The notes under the pieces were generated by a model. It was not told where the DNA came from. It saw nothing but the letters and a program-made list of their open reading frames with translations, and did no database searches. The position numbers were made by a program, and so were the translations under genes. A stretch of 64,000 bases of DNA. Source: JANPIX01 sp031425195. Lineage in GTDB: Bacteria; Pseudomonadota; Alphaproteobacteria; Rhodobacterales; Rhodobacteraceae. The stretch lies in the NCBI GenBank assembly GCA_031425195.1, contig JANPIX010000026.1:1-64000 (forward strand), in the 5' to 3' direction. Below, in pieces: positions 8,321 through 16,880 of this stretch. Position 1 is the first letter of the stretch. The number at the start of each line of letters is the position of its first letter.

Positions 8321-8348
8321 AAAAAAAAGGCCGAGCATAAGCTCGGCC
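8321..8348 (-). terminator. intrinsic terminator
   Basis: Perfect 8-bp stem GGCCGAGC / GCTCGGCC with a 4-base loop, followed on the minus strand by eight T residues. It lies 145 bases past the LysR stop codon and ends either that transcript or the candidate sRNA. Confidence 0.9.
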
Positions 8349-8400
8349 AAAGTCCAACAGGGAGGTGAAGGTACAAAGATCGCTACCTTCAGGCGCAGAC
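8321..8400 (-). ncRNA. candidate small RNA downstream of the LysR gene
   Basis: Between the LysR stop and the PRC-barrel gene the minus strand has an RNA-like layout. A 7-bp hairpin (8367-8373 with 8384-8390, 10-base loop) is followed by an open stretch containing CACCTCCC, complementary to a Shine-Dalgarno sequence. After that comes a strong terminator hairpin with an eight-T tract. No convincing promoter was found: TTGCAG with a 17-base spacer and a poor -10 lies just upstream. It could instead be a processed 3' UTR of the LysR transcript. The 5' end is a guess. Confidence 0.42.
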
Positions 8401-8492
8401 CTATGCCTGGGCGTCTTTGCCTGCAACCTGTGTTGCCTGAAAAAACGGCATATCCGCTATGCACTTGGTGCATGGTAAGCGGCGGGCTGCGT

Positions 8493-9386
8493 CTAATCCT
8501 GCTGCCGCTTGCGATAGGCAAAGATTTCTTCGGTGACGAAATCACGAAACGCCGCAACCCGTTTCGAATGCCGCAATTCTTCAGGGTATGCCAGAAACAC
8601 CGGCACTTCTGCCGATTCGACATCAGGCAGAACCCGGATCAGGTTTGGAAAATCATCTGTCAGATAGTCGGGCAGGATCCCGACACCCAGATGGTTCAGC
8701 ACACCCTGAAGCACCCCGAAATAGTTGTTGACGGTCAATGTCGACGGAATGTCATGGCTCATCAGTTCCGCCACCAGCATGGCCCCTGCGGCCACCTGCG
8801 GCGTTCCCGCGTGCTGCGCGATCAGTCGGTGCTGGGTGAAATCGTCCATGCTCATCGGTGTGCCGTTTTCGGCCAGATATTCCGGCGTCGCATAAAGCCG
8901 CATGCGGATCTGCATCAGACGCTTGCGGATCAGATCGGCCTGTGACGGCTCTTTCATGCGGATCGCCACATCCGCTTCGCGCATCGGCAAGTCAAGCACG
9001 CGTTCTTCCAACATCAGATCGATCTTCAGGCTCGGGAACTTCTTGTAAAGCGCGGGCAGACGCGGGGCGAGCCACAGTGTCCCGAACCCAACAGCCGTGG
9101 TCACCCGCAACTCGCCAAACACCTCGTCTTCGCTGTCGCGGATGCGAGCCGCCGTGGCATCCAGCCGTTTGACCATCGCCTGCGTCGCATCGAACAGAAG
9201 TTCGCCCTGTTCGGTCAGAATCAATCCCCGCGCATGGCGATGAAACAGCGTCGTGCTCAGACTTTCTTCAAGCGCGCGGATCTGTCGGCTGACCGCAGAC
9301 TGGCTCAGATGCAGGACATCGCCCGCATGGGTCAGACTTCCCGCATCCGCCACCGCGTGAAAAATTCTAAGCTTGTCCCAGTCCAT
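8493..9386 (-). CDS. LysR-family transcriptional regulator
   Basis: A 297-residue LysR-type regulator. The N-terminal winged helix-turn-helix is clear: MDWDKLRIFHAVADAGSL, HLSQSAVSRQIRALEESL and LFHRHARGLILTEQG. The substrate-binding domain runs from about residue 90 (GELRVTTAVGFGTLWLAPRL). The start at 9386 gives the standard family N-terminus; an in-frame ATG at 9422 would add 12 residues without homology. It diverges from the acyltransferase gene at 9579 with 192 bases between, but no clear T-N11-A operator was identified. The target is unknown; LysR proteins often control a divergent neighbour. Confidence 0.9.
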   Translation of the reverse strand: MDWDKLRIFHAVADAGSLTHAGDVLHLSQSAVSRQIRALEESLSTTLFHRHARGLILTEQGELLFDATQAMVKRLDATAARIRDSEDEVFGELRVTTAVGFGTLWLAPRLPALYKKFPSLKIDLMLEERVLDLPMREADVAIRMKEPSQADLIRKRLMQIRMRLYATPEYLAENGTPMSMDDFTQHRLIAQHAGTPQVAAGAMLVAELMSHDIPSTLTVNNYFGVLQGVLNHLGVGILPDYLTDDFPNLIRVLPDVESAEVPVFLAYPEELRHSKRVAAFRDFVTEEIFAYRKRQQD

Positions 9387-9578
9387 ACCTGCCGCCTGTC
9401 TGATCGCCGGTAACGCTATCATGTGAAAGGGCGGCTGTCAGGTGCTTTGCGGCCCCTTGGCACCCGCGCCGCCCGAAAAGCAAATTCTGTCAAATAACTG
9501 TGCCTAATCTCTGTTTCTTTCGCGTTAAGGGGCCAACCGCAGATTTCGGGTTGGCCTGCTGCAGCACGGGGGCAGGAC

Positions 9579-10466
9579 ATGACAGCAATCCAAGGCGCGA
9601 CACGCGATATCACCTATGCCGGTTCGGCCCGGTCACGCACGGCGCGGACCGTGATCCGGACGCTTGAAAACGTGACAGGCCGCCTTGCCCTGATCCGGCG
9701 CGCAGCGGGGTATGAGGATGAATTGGCCCGCGGCCGCAGTTTTTGGCAGGTCATCCCGGAACGTTACGGCCTGACGCTTGATATCGAACGCGGCAGCATG
9801 TCAGCAGTGCCTGCAAACGGGCCGCTGGTGGTGATATCCAATCATCCCTACGGCATTCTGGACGGCCTGATGATGGGTCACCTGCTTGATACCGCGCGGG
9901 GCGATTTTCGCATCCTCGCCAATTCCGTGTTCCGCAAGGCAGATGATCTTTCCCGCGTGCTGCTTCCGATTTCCTTCGATGAAACGAAAGAGGCTGTTCG
10001 GCTTAATCTCGAAACCCGCGCCCGTGCGCTCGAGTATCTGGGGCAGGGCGGGGCCATCGGGGTCTTTCCCGGCGGTACCGTCTCCACTTCGGCCCGGCCC
10101 TTTTCCCGCCCGATGGACCCGGGATGGCGCAACTTTACCGCCAAGATGATCGCCCGGTCCAACGCCACCGTCGTGCCCGTGTACTTTGCCGGCACCAACT
10201 CGCGTCTATTCCAACTGGCAAGCCACCTGCACTATTCGCTGCGGCTTGGTCTGCTACTCAAAGAGTTCAAGGCGCGCGTGGACGAACCCGTCCGCGTCGT
10301 CATCGGCGAACCGATCCCGGCGGCAAGGCTGGCCCCGTTTCGTGCCGATCCTGCGGGCATGATGGATTTTCTGCGCAAGGCCACCTATGACCTTTCGCCC
10401 GAGCCTGTGAAAACCTATGATCTTGGGTACGAGTTCGAGGCACGGTACAAATCCCGCAAAGCGTAG
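9579..10466 (+). CDS. lysophospholipid acyltransferase-family protein (putative-hemolysin type)
   Basis: A 295-residue glycerolipid-type acyltransferase. The acyltransferase block 1 is seen as SNHPYGILDGLMMGHLL near residue 86, with the longer His-to-Asp spacing of the putative-hemolysin-like branch. Block 3 is GGAIGVFPGGTVSTSARPF near 150, and block 4 is ATVVPVYFAGTNSRLF near 192. No signal peptide is visible, so it is probably a peripheral inner-membrane enzyme acting on membrane lipids. Its acyl acceptor cannot be told. murI follows after 25 bases on the same strand. Confidence 0.82.
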   Translation: MTAIQGATRDITYAGSARSRTARTVIRTLENVTGRLALIRRAAGYEDELARGRSFWQVIPERYGLTLDIERGSMSAVPANGPLVVISNHPYGILDGLMMGHLLDTARGDFRILANSVFRKADDLSRVLLPISFDETKEAVRLNLETRARALEYLGQGGAIGVFPGGTVSTSARPFSRPMDPGWRNFTAKMIARSNATVVPVYFAGTNSRLFQLASHLHYSLRLGLLLKEFKARVDEPVRVVIGEPIPAARLAPFRADPAGMMDFLRKATYDLSPEPVKTYDLGYEFEARYKSRKA

Positions 10467-10491
10467 GCGAACGGGTGGGGCAGGGCGGTCA

Positions 10492-11304
10492 ATGGCAGTT
10501 GGTGTTTTCGATAGTGGTCTGGGCGGCCTTACAGTGCTGGGCGCGCTGCAAAAACGCCTTCCTGACGTGCCTTTTGTCTACTTTGGCGACAACGCGCATG
10601 CGCCTTACGGCGTGCGCACCGCCGACGATATTTTTGATCTGACAACCGCCGCCACCGAACGGCTTTGGGACGAAGGCTGCGATCTTGTGATCCTTGCCTG
10701 CAACACGGCCAGCGCCGCCGCCCTCAAACGGATGCAGGAAACATGGCTGCCGCCCGGCAAGCGCGCGCTTGGCGTGTTTGTCCCCTTGATCGAGGCGCTG
10801 ACAGAACGTCAGTGGGGCGACAATTCCCCGCCGCGTGAAGTGGCGGTCAAACATGTGGCCCTGTTCGCCACCCCCGCCACCGTGGCCAGCCGCGCGTTTC
10901 AACGCGAACTTGCCTACCGTGCGATTGGTGTCGATGTAGAGGCGCAGCCTTGCGGCGGTGTGGTCGACGCGATCGAGGCGGGCGACGAAATTCTGGCCGA
11001 AGCACTGGTGCGCAGCCACGTCGATGCCCTGCGCCGCCGGATGCCCCACCCCGAGGCTGCGGTTTTGGGCTGCACGCATTACCCCCTGATGGAGGCGGTC
11101 TTTGCTCAGGCATTGGGGCCGGGTGTCAAAGTCTATTCCCAGGCCAATCTTGTTGCGGAATCGCTGGCCGATTACCTGACGCGCAGGCCCGAAATGATCG
11201 GGCCGGGCACCGCGTCACGTTACCTCACCACTGGCGATGCCCGCGCTGTCAGTGACCGCGCCACCCAGTTCCTGCGCAAACGCGTGGCGTTCGAGGCGGC
11301 GTGA
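10492..11304 (+). CDS. murI: glutamate racemase
   Basis: MurI makes D-glutamate for peptidoglycan by cofactor-independent racemisation. The 270-residue protein has the expected catalytic set: VGVFDSGLGGLTVL at the N-terminus (Asp-Ser), the first catalytic Cys in VILACNTASAAAL near residue 70, and the second in AVLGCTHYPLMEA near 188. The ATG at 10492 has a GGGGCAGGG leader and gives the family start; the frame is open upstream. It follows the acyltransferase gene closely, so both may be in one transcript concerned with the envelope. Confidence 0.95.
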   Translation: MAVGVFDSGLGGLTVLGALQKRLPDVPFVYFGDNAHAPYGVRTADDIFDLTTAATERLWDEGCDLVILACNTASAAALKRMQETWLPPGKRALGVFVPLIEALTERQWGDNSPPREVAVKHVALFATPATVASRAFQRELAYRAIGVDVEAQPCGGVVDAIEAGDEILAEALVRSHVDALRRRMPHPEAAVLGCTHYPLMEAVFAQALGPGVKVYSQANLVAESLADYLTRRPEMIGPGTASRYLTTGDARAVSDRATQFLRKRVAFEAA

Positions 11305-11390
11305 CTGCGCAGGCCCTGCGCTGACAAGGGGCATTCACCCCGCAGACCTGCCATGATAATCCGTCTGAAATTGCCACGAACGAGGCTTCC

Positions 11391-12419
11391 ATGTCCCTTT
11401 CCATCGCCATTCTTGGTGCGTCCGGCTATACAGGGGCCGAGCTTGTCCGCCTGATCGCCACGCACCCAAACCTGCGCATCACGGCGTTGTCGGCGGATCG
11501 CAAGGCGGGTCTGCCAATGGGCGATGTGTTCCCGTTTCTGCGTCACCTTGATCTGCCGACATTGGTAAAGATCGACGAGGTGGATTTTTCCGGCGTCGAC
11601 CTGTGTTTTTGCGCCTTGCCACATGCCACCTCACAGGCGGTCATCAAGGAATTGCCCCGCACCCTCAAAATCGTGGACCTCAGCGCCGATTTCCGGCTCC
11701 GCGATGTGGCCGAATATGAAAAATGGTACGGTGCCCCCCACGCCGCCCCCGACCTGCAGGCCGAGACGGTTTATGGGTTGACCGAATTCTACCGCAAAGA
11801 GATCACCACGGCACGGCTTGTCGCGGGAACGGGGTGTAATGCGGCGGCAGGGCAGTTCGCGCTGCGCCCGCTCATTTCCGAAGGCGTGATTGATCTTGAT
11901 GATATCCTGATCGATCTCAAGGCCGGGGTCAGTGGTGCCGGACGCGCGCTCAAGGAAAACCTGCTGCATGCCGAACTGTCCGAAGGCACGCAGGCCTATT
12001 CCGCCGGGGGCAAACATCGGCACCTTGGCGAATTCGATCAGGAATTCAGCCTGTTGGCCGGACGGCCGGTGCAGATCCGCTTTACCCCGCATCTTGTGCC
12101 GATGAACCGGGGCATCCTTGCATCCGTCTATGTGAAGGGCGATCCCGCCCGCATCCATCAGGTCCTGACAGACCGTTACGCGGCAGAACCGTTCATAAAG
12201 ACGTTACCCATGGGCAGTCTTCCCTCAACCAAGGATGTGCGCGGCTCGAATTACGCCCATATCGGTGTGGTGGGTGACCGTGTTCCCGGACGCGCGATGG
12301 TTGTTGTGGCTTTGGACAATCTGACCAAAGGGTCGTCCGGTCAGGCGTTGCAGAACGCCAATCTGATGTTGGGGCTGCCCGAAACCGAAGGGCTTTTGCT
12401 GGCCCCTTTGTTTCCATGA
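11391..12419 (+). CDS. argC: N-acetyl-gamma-glutamyl-phosphate reductase
   Basis: ArgC performs the NADPH-dependent reduction in the third step of arginine synthesis. The 342-residue protein has the Rossmann start SIAILGASGYTGAELVRLI. The catalytic Cys is in LVAGTGCNAAAGQF near residue 150, and the substrate-binding SAGGKHRHLGEFDQE segment is near 203. An ALPHATSQAVIKELP segment is near 75. Length is typical. ccmE starts 7 bases after the stop, so they probably share a transcript despite unrelated functions. Confidence 0.96.
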   Translation: MSLSIAILGASGYTGAELVRLIATHPNLRITALSADRKAGLPMGDVFPFLRHLDLPTLVKIDEVDFSGVDLCFCALPHATSQAVIKELPRTLKIVDLSADFRLRDVAEYEKWYGAPHAAPDLQAETVYGLTEFYRKEITTARLVAGTGCNAAAGQFALRPLISEGVIDLDDILIDLKAGVSGAGRALKENLLHAELSEGTQAYSAGGKHRHLGEFDQEFSLLAGRPVQIRFTPHLVPMNRGILASVYVKGDPARIHQVLTDRYAAEPFIKTLPMGSLPSTKDVRGSNYAHIGVVGDRVPGRAMVVVALDNLTKGSSGQALQNANLMLGLPETEGLLLAPLFP

Positions 12420-12426
12420 GGGTGAA

Positions 12427-12879
12427 ATGAAAGGTCTGAAGAAAAAGCGTCGGGTCCAGATCATCATGCTCGCCTTCGTGGCGCTGGCAGGATCGACGGC
12501 GCTGATTGGCTATGCGATGCGCGACGGGATCAATTTCTTTCGCGCACCCTCGCAAGTCATGTCCGAACCGCCGAAACAGGGCGAGGTGTTCCGCTTGGGC
12601 GGCCTTGTCGCCGAAGGCAGCTTGAAACGCGGGCAGGGTGCCGCCATTACCTTCAGCGTCACCGATGGCGGCGCAGTGGTCCCGGTGTCCTTTACCGGGG
12701 TCTTGCCTGACCTGTTTGCCGAAGGCCAAGGGATGGTCGGGACCGGCACGTTAGAGAACGGCGTCTTCCAAGCCACGGAAATCCTTGCCAAACACGACGA
12801 AACCTACATGCCCGCCGAAGTCATCGACGCGCTGAAGGAACAGGGCGTTTACGTCGAACCTGCCGCACCGAACGGTTGA
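12427..12879 (+). CDS. ccmE: cytochrome c maturation heme chaperone CcmE
   Basis: CcmE receives heme from CcmABCD in the periplasm and delivers it to the cytochrome c heme lyase. The 150-residue protein has a basic N-terminus (MKGLKKKRRVQ), one membrane anchor at about residues 11-31, and an OB-fold domain (FRLGGLVAEGSLKRG). The heme-binding motif is ILAKHDETYMPAEV, with His123 covalently attaching heme and Tyr127 nearby. The other ccm genes are not in this window. A diheme cytochrome c that would need the system is at 20.2 kb. Confidence 0.95.
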   Translation: MKGLKKKRRVQIIMLAFVALAGSTALIGYAMRDGINFFRAPSQVMSEPPKQGEVFRLGGLVAEGSLKRGQGAAITFSVTDGGAVVPVSFTGVLPDLFAEGQGMVGTGTLENGVFQATEILAKHDETYMPAEVIDALKEQGVYVEPAAPNG

Positions 12880-12890
12880 TTTGCCCACCG

Positions 12891-12897
12891 TTAACCA
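12891..12897 (+). promoter_or_regulatory. possible CtrA half-site before the lysis genes
   Basis: TTAACCA lies 43 bases upstream of the endolysin start codon and resembles the CtrA half-site TTAACCAT. Release genes of gene transfer agents are known to depend on CtrA in Rhodobacter. A single short match can occur by chance. Confidence 0.25.
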
Positions 12898-12939
12898 ACA
12901 CCGCGCCAGTCTGCCGTCCAATCGACAGCGGAGGCACAG

Positions 12940-13551
12940 GTGGAAACGGTCAGGCAGATTGCTCAAACTATTGTCGGCCGTGAGGGCGGCTTTACCAATG
13001 ATCCCGATGATCCGGGCGGCCCGACCAACCATGGCGTCACCTTGGCCACCTTGCGAAGACTGGGCATTGATCTGACAGGCGACGGCCAGGTCGCCATCGA
13101 TGATCTGCGCAAACTGGGCCGCGATCAGGCGATTGATATCTATGTGGAACATTACCACAAACGGCCGGGCATCGGCACTTTACCCCCCGAAATTCAGGCA
13201 TCGGTGTTCGACATGTATGTCAACGCCGGCAGCAACGCGGTCAGAGTTCTGCAGCGCCTGCTGACGCAGATGGGTTTTGACTGCGATGATGATGGCGTGA
13301 TCGGCCAGAACACGATCCGCGCCGCTCAACTCGCAATCGAGGCAGCACCCCGCCACCTTGCCGATGCCTATGCCATTGCCCGGCGCAACTATTATTACGC
13401 GCTGGCCGACGCGCGCGTGGCCAGCCGCAAATATGCCCGCCGCAAGGATGGCGGCAAAGGCGGCTGGATCGTCCGGGCCGAGGCGTTCATGGCACCAAAA
13501 TATCATCTCAGTCTTCAACAACACAGATCACGGGTGGCAGCATGGGGCTGA
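12940..13551 (+). CDS. GTA-type endolysin (glycoside hydrolase family 108)
   Basis: A 203-residue peptidoglycan hydrolase. The catalytic Glu15 sits in VGREGGFTNDPDDPGGPTNHGVT, the GH108 signature. Residues 44-55 (DLTGDGQVAIDD) form a calcium-loop-like insert. A C-terminal PG-binding-3 region follows from about 85 (EIQASVFDMYVNAGSNAV, DDDGVIGQNTIRAA). There is no signal peptide, so export would need the holin encoded next. The start is GTG at 12940 with GGAGG five bases ahead. In Rhodobacter capsulatus a GH108 endolysin and a 3TM holin form the gene transfer agent release pair, remote from the capsid genes. The same role is inferred here. Confidence 0.85.
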   Translation: METVRQIAQTIVGREGGFTNDPDDPGGPTNHGVTLATLRRLGIDLTGDGQVAIDDLRKLGRDQAIDIYVEHYHKRPGIGTLPPEIQASVFDMYVNAGSNAVRVLQRLLTQMGFDCDDDGVIGQNTIRAAQLAIEAAPRHLADAYAIARRNYYYALADARVASRKYARRKDGGKGGWIVRAEAFMAPKYHLSLQQHRSRVAAWG

Positions 13552-14021
13552 TCGGGCGCGTTCTGGGTGGGGCAGGCGGTGCTGCGGCCCTGGGGCAGGC
13601 GGCCGAGGGGCTGGCACAGGTGTTCCGCCCCGACGCCACGCGCGCCATGGAACTGTCGGCGGCGGCGCAGCAATCGGCCCTGTCGCAGTTGCAGGCGGAA
13701 TACACTGTCGCCGGGACGGGCCGGTTCGACCGTCTGGTCAACGGCCTGAACCGTCTGCCCCGGCCCTTTCTGGCGTTCGGCACGCTCGGCCTGTTTTCTT
13801 ATGCAATGGTGGACCCGGATGGGTTCGGACAAAGGATGGTTGGATTGAACATGGTTCCCGAACCCCTGTGGTGGCTCCTTGGTGCGATCGTCACTTTCTA
13901 TTTCGGCGCGCGCGAGACGTTCTATTTCCGCACGCGCCCCGCCCAACCCCCTGCGCCGGGCGGCCCATCCGCAACCTATCCCGATAACGCAGCACTGGAA
14001 GATTGGCACCGCGGCGACTGA
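13542..14021 (+). CDS. GTA-type holin (3TM holin family)
   Basis: A 159-residue membrane protein matching the 'holin of 3TMs, for gene-transfer release' family. The N-terminus is Gly/Ala-rich (MGLIGRVLGGAGGAAALGQ). An amphipathic helix with DATRAMELSAAAQQSALSQLQAEY follows, then hydrophobic segments near residues 75-90 (FLAFGTLGLFSYAMV) and 108-125 (LWWLLGAIVTFYFGARE). It overlaps the endolysin gene by 10 bases. It should form the lesion that lets the endolysin reach peptidoglycan. argS starts 66 bases downstream. Confidence 0.83.
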   Translation: MGLIGRVLGGAGGAAALGQAAEGLAQVFRPDATRAMELSAAAQQSALSQLQAEYTVAGTGRFDRLVNGLNRLPRPFLAFGTLGLFSYAMVDPDGFGQRMVGLNMVPEPLWWLLGAIVTFYFGARETFYFRTRPAQPPAPGGPSATYPDNAALEDWHRGD

Positions 14022-14087
14022 TCGCCCCCGAACCTTGACCCCGCCCGTGCGCTCTGGCATCCCCCGATGGAACAAAGGACGGGGATG

Positions 14088-15830
14088 ATGAACCTTTTCG
14101 CAGATATGCGCAGCCTGGTTGTGGATTGCATCGGGCAGATGGTGGCGACTGGCGACCTGCCGCAGGGCCTCGATCTGACGGCGGTTGCCGTCGAACCACC
14201 GCGCGATGCCGCCCATGGCGACATGGCGACGAATGCCGCCATGGTGCTGGCCAAACCAGCGGGCAAAGCGCCCCGTGTCATCGCCGACGCCTTGGCAGCC
14301 CTGCTCATGGCCGACGCCCGCGTCAGTGCCGCCACGGTCGCCGGCCCCGGATTCCTGAACATCGCGCTCAAACCGCATGTCTGGCAAAGCCTTGTGCGCG
14401 CCGTCTTGCAGACTGGCGCAGATTATGGCCGTGCCACCCAAGGTACCGGCAAGCGGGTCAACGTCGAATTCGTGTCGGCCAACCCCACCGGCCCGATGCA
14501 TGTGGGCCACGTGCGCGGTGCTGTCGTGGGCGATGCGCTGGCGTCGCTTTTGTCCTTTGCCGGATGGGACGTGACCCGCGAATACTACATCAACGACGGT
14601 GGCGCGCAGGTGGATGTGCTGGCGCGGTCCGCCTTTGAACGTTACCGCGAAGCGCATGGCCTCAGCCCGGAAATCCGCGAAGGCCTTTATCCCGGCGATT
14701 ACCTGATCCCCGTGGGCGAGGCGCTCAAGGCAAAATACGGCGACAGCCTGCTTGATCAGGAAGAACAGGTCTGGCTGGCCGAAGTTCGCGATTTCGCATC
14801 TGCCATGATGATGGACGAAATCCGTGGCGATCTGGCGCTGCTTGGCGTCAAGATGGATGTGTTTTCCAGTGAAAAGGCGCTCTATGGCACCGGCAAGATC
14901 GAGGCTGCCATCGACACGCTGCGCAACCTTGGCCTGATCTATCAGGGTACGCTGGAACCGCCCAAGGGCCAGCTTCCCGAAGATTGGGAACCCCGGATTC
15001 AGACCCTGTTCCGCTCCACCGCGCATGGCGATGATGTGGACCGTCCGGTTCAGAAATCCGATGGCTCATGGACGTATTTCGCGCCCGATATCGCCTATCA
15101 TTTCGACAAGGTGCAACGCGGCTTTGATCAGCTGATCGACGTCTTCGGTGCCGATCACGGCGGCTATGTCAAACGCATGAAGGCCGCCGTTTCGGCCCTG
15201 TCGCAAGGCCGCGTACCGCTTGATATCAAGCTGATCCAGTTGGTCAAGCTCTACAAGAACGGTGAACCCTTCAAGATGAGCAAGCGGGCAGGGACCTTTG
15301 TCACCCTGCGCGATGTGGTCGAACAGGCGGGCACCGACGTCACGCGCTTCATGATGCTGACGCGCAAGAACGACGTCGCACTCGACTTCGATTTCGACAA
15401 GGTGCTGGAACAGTCCAAGGACAATCCGGTGTTCTATGTCCAATACGCCAACGCCCGCGTGAACTCTGTCCTGCGCAAGGCGCGCGAGGCGGGGATCGTG
15501 GTTGATGATGCTGCATTGGCCGCGGCCGATCTGTCGCTTTTGTCGCATGACGCGGAACTTGGGATGATCGCCAAACTGGCCGAATGGCCGCGTCTGGTGG
15601 AAATTGCCGCGCGCGGAAACGAACCGCACCGCGTGGCCTTCTATCTTTACGAACTGGCCTCCGATCTGCATGGCCTGTGGAACCGGGGCAATGATGACCC
15701 CAATCTGCGCTTCATTCAGGCGGAAAGTGCCGTTTCGCAGGCGAAAATCGCCCTTGTCCGTGCAGTTGGCGTTGTGATTTCCACAGGTCTTGCTATTCTT
15801 GGCGTTGTACCGGTTGAGGAAATGCGCTGA
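14088..15830 (+). CDS. argS: arginyl-tRNA synthetase
   Basis: ArgS charges tRNA-Arg. It is a class I enzyme of about 580 residues. The HIGH-type motif is seen in ANPTGPMHVGHVRGAVVGDAL, and the KMSK motif is in GEPFKMSKRAGTFVTLRD. The N-terminal additional domain and the C-terminal anticodon-binding helical domain (LASDLHGLWNRGNDDP) are present. Two adjacent ATGs exist (14085, 14088) behind AAGGACGGGG; 14088 gives the usual MNLFADMRSLV start. It lies downstream of the GTA lysis pair and upstream of the SPOR protein. Confidence 0.95.
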   Translation: MNLFADMRSLVVDCIGQMVATGDLPQGLDLTAVAVEPPRDAAHGDMATNAAMVLAKPAGKAPRVIADALAALLMADARVSAATVAGPGFLNIALKPHVWQSLVRAVLQTGADYGRATQGTGKRVNVEFVSANPTGPMHVGHVRGAVVGDALASLLSFAGWDVTREYYINDGGAQVDVLARSAFERYREAHGLSPEIREGLYPGDYLIPVGEALKAKYGDSLLDQEEQVWLAEVRDFASAMMMDEIRGDLALLGVKMDVFSSEKALYGTGKIEAAIDTLRNLGLIYQGTLEPPKGQLPEDWEPRIQTLFRSTAHGDDVDRPVQKSDGSWTYFAPDIAYHFDKVQRGFDQLIDVFGADHGGYVKRMKAAVSALSQGRVPLDIKLIQLVKLYKNGEPFKMSKRAGTFVTLRDVVEQAGTDVTRFMMLTRKNDVALDFDFDKVLEQSKDNPVFYVQYANARVNSVLRKAREAGIVVDDAALAAADLSLLSHDAELGMIAKLAEWPRLVEIAARGNEPHRVAFYLYELASDLHGLWNRGNDDPNLRFIQAESAVSQAKIALVRAVGVVISTGLAILGVVPVEEMR

Positions 15831-15905
15831 CCAATCAAGCGCCCGTCCGGTGTGAACAGGCAAGACAGCAGGGCAGGGCAACCTGACCCCGCAGTGGGGC
15901 AGAGC

Positions 15906-16880
15906 ATGGCGGATATGGATTTCGACGGTTTCGAGGCCGACGATGACGGTGCCTACCGGGCCGGATCGCGTGGCCAGAAATGGGTGCATCTTGCGGGGGC
16001 GGCGGTGTCGCTCGCCCTTATGGCTGGGGCAGGTGTCTGGGCCTACCAGCTTGCCATGCGCGACATTTCGGGGGTTCCCGTGGTTCGCGCCTTGGCCGAT
16101 CCGATGCGCATTCCCCCCACAAACCCCGGCGGGGACGAGGCGGATTATCAGGGTCTTTCCGTGAACTCCGTGGCCGCCGAAGGGCTGGCCGCACCCGCAC
16201 CCGACAGAATGGTTCTGGCCCCCCGCCCGGTCGACCTAACGCTCGAAGATGTGCCGGGCCTGACCGCCACCGCCCCCGAAATTGCCGAGGCTGCCGATAC
16301 GCCTGCGGTCGCGGCGTCCCAACCCGCCGCAGTCGCCCTCGCCGAAGATCTGATGAAACCGGACGTGGCCGCCGGTCCGGAAACCCTTGTCGAAGTGGCA
16401 CTGTCCGAAGCATTGGATCAAATCGCCATCGAGGCGGCACCCGACGCGCAGCCTGATGTGACATCGGAAGAGGTGGGCAGTGACCCCGAACTCGCCTCAT
16501 TGCGCCCGCAGCGCCGCCCCGACCCCGCCGCTGTCGCTGCCGCAACCGACCTTGCCGCGACGGACGCAATGGCCGCCCCCGCCACCGCAATAGACGACGC
16601 AAACGAGATGGACCCGGCCAGTATCCCCTCAGGCACCCGCCTTGTGCAACTGGGGGCGTTTGACGATGTCGAAGGCGCGCGCGCGGAATGGATCAGGCTT
16701 GCGGGTCTGTTCGGCCCGGAATTCGCAGGCAAGGCCCGCGTCGTGCAAGAGGCGCAGACCGGTGGGCGCAACTTCATCCGCCTTCGCGCCCATGGCTTTG
16801 AAGACGAAGACAGCGCTCGCGCCTTCTGCACCGTTCTCATCGCCAAGGATGCCGTCTGCATTCCTGTTGCGGTTCAATGA
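15906..16880 (+). CDS. SPOR-domain inner-membrane protein
   Basis: A protein of about 324 residues with a short acidic cytoplasmic N-terminus and one membrane helix near residues 27-47 (LAGAAVSLALMAGAGVWAY). A long Ala/Pro/Glu-rich periplasmic linker follows, and then a C-terminal SPOR domain from about 245 (TRLVQLGAFDDVEGARAEW, GRNFIRLRAHGFEDEDSARAF). SPOR domains bind denuded septal glycan, so a role in cell division is likely. The start is uncertain: ATG 15906 was preferred to GTG 15852. It overlaps nagZ by four bases (ATGA), linking it to glycan recycling. Confidence 0.82.
   Translation: MADMDFDGFEADDDGAYRAGSRGQKWVHLAGAAVSLALMAGAGVWAYQLAMRDISGVPVVRALADPMRIPPTNPGGDEADYQGLSVNSVAAEGLAAPAPDRMVLAPRPVDLTLEDVPGLTATAPEIAEAADTPAVAASQPAAVALAEDLMKPDVAAGPETLVEVALSEALDQIAIEAAPDAQPDVTSEEVGSDPELASLRPQRRPDPAAVAAATDLAATDAMAAPATAIDDANEMDPASIPSGTRLVQLGAFDDVEGARAEWIRLAGLFGPEFAGKARVVQEAQTGGRNFIRLRAHGFEDEDSARAFCTVLIAKDAVCIPVAVQ

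Noticed and set aside
8407..8457. 16-codon minus-strand ORF (starts MPFFQATQ) between the LysR gene and the terminator
   Set aside because: Very short, no ribosome binding site seen, and its bases overlap the candidate structured RNA region. Coding is not supported.
13515..15026. 503-codon minus-strand frame across the holin and argS
   Set aside because: It is antisense to two well-supported genes, and its His/Gly/Arg-rich composition is typical of shadow frames in G+C-rich DNA.
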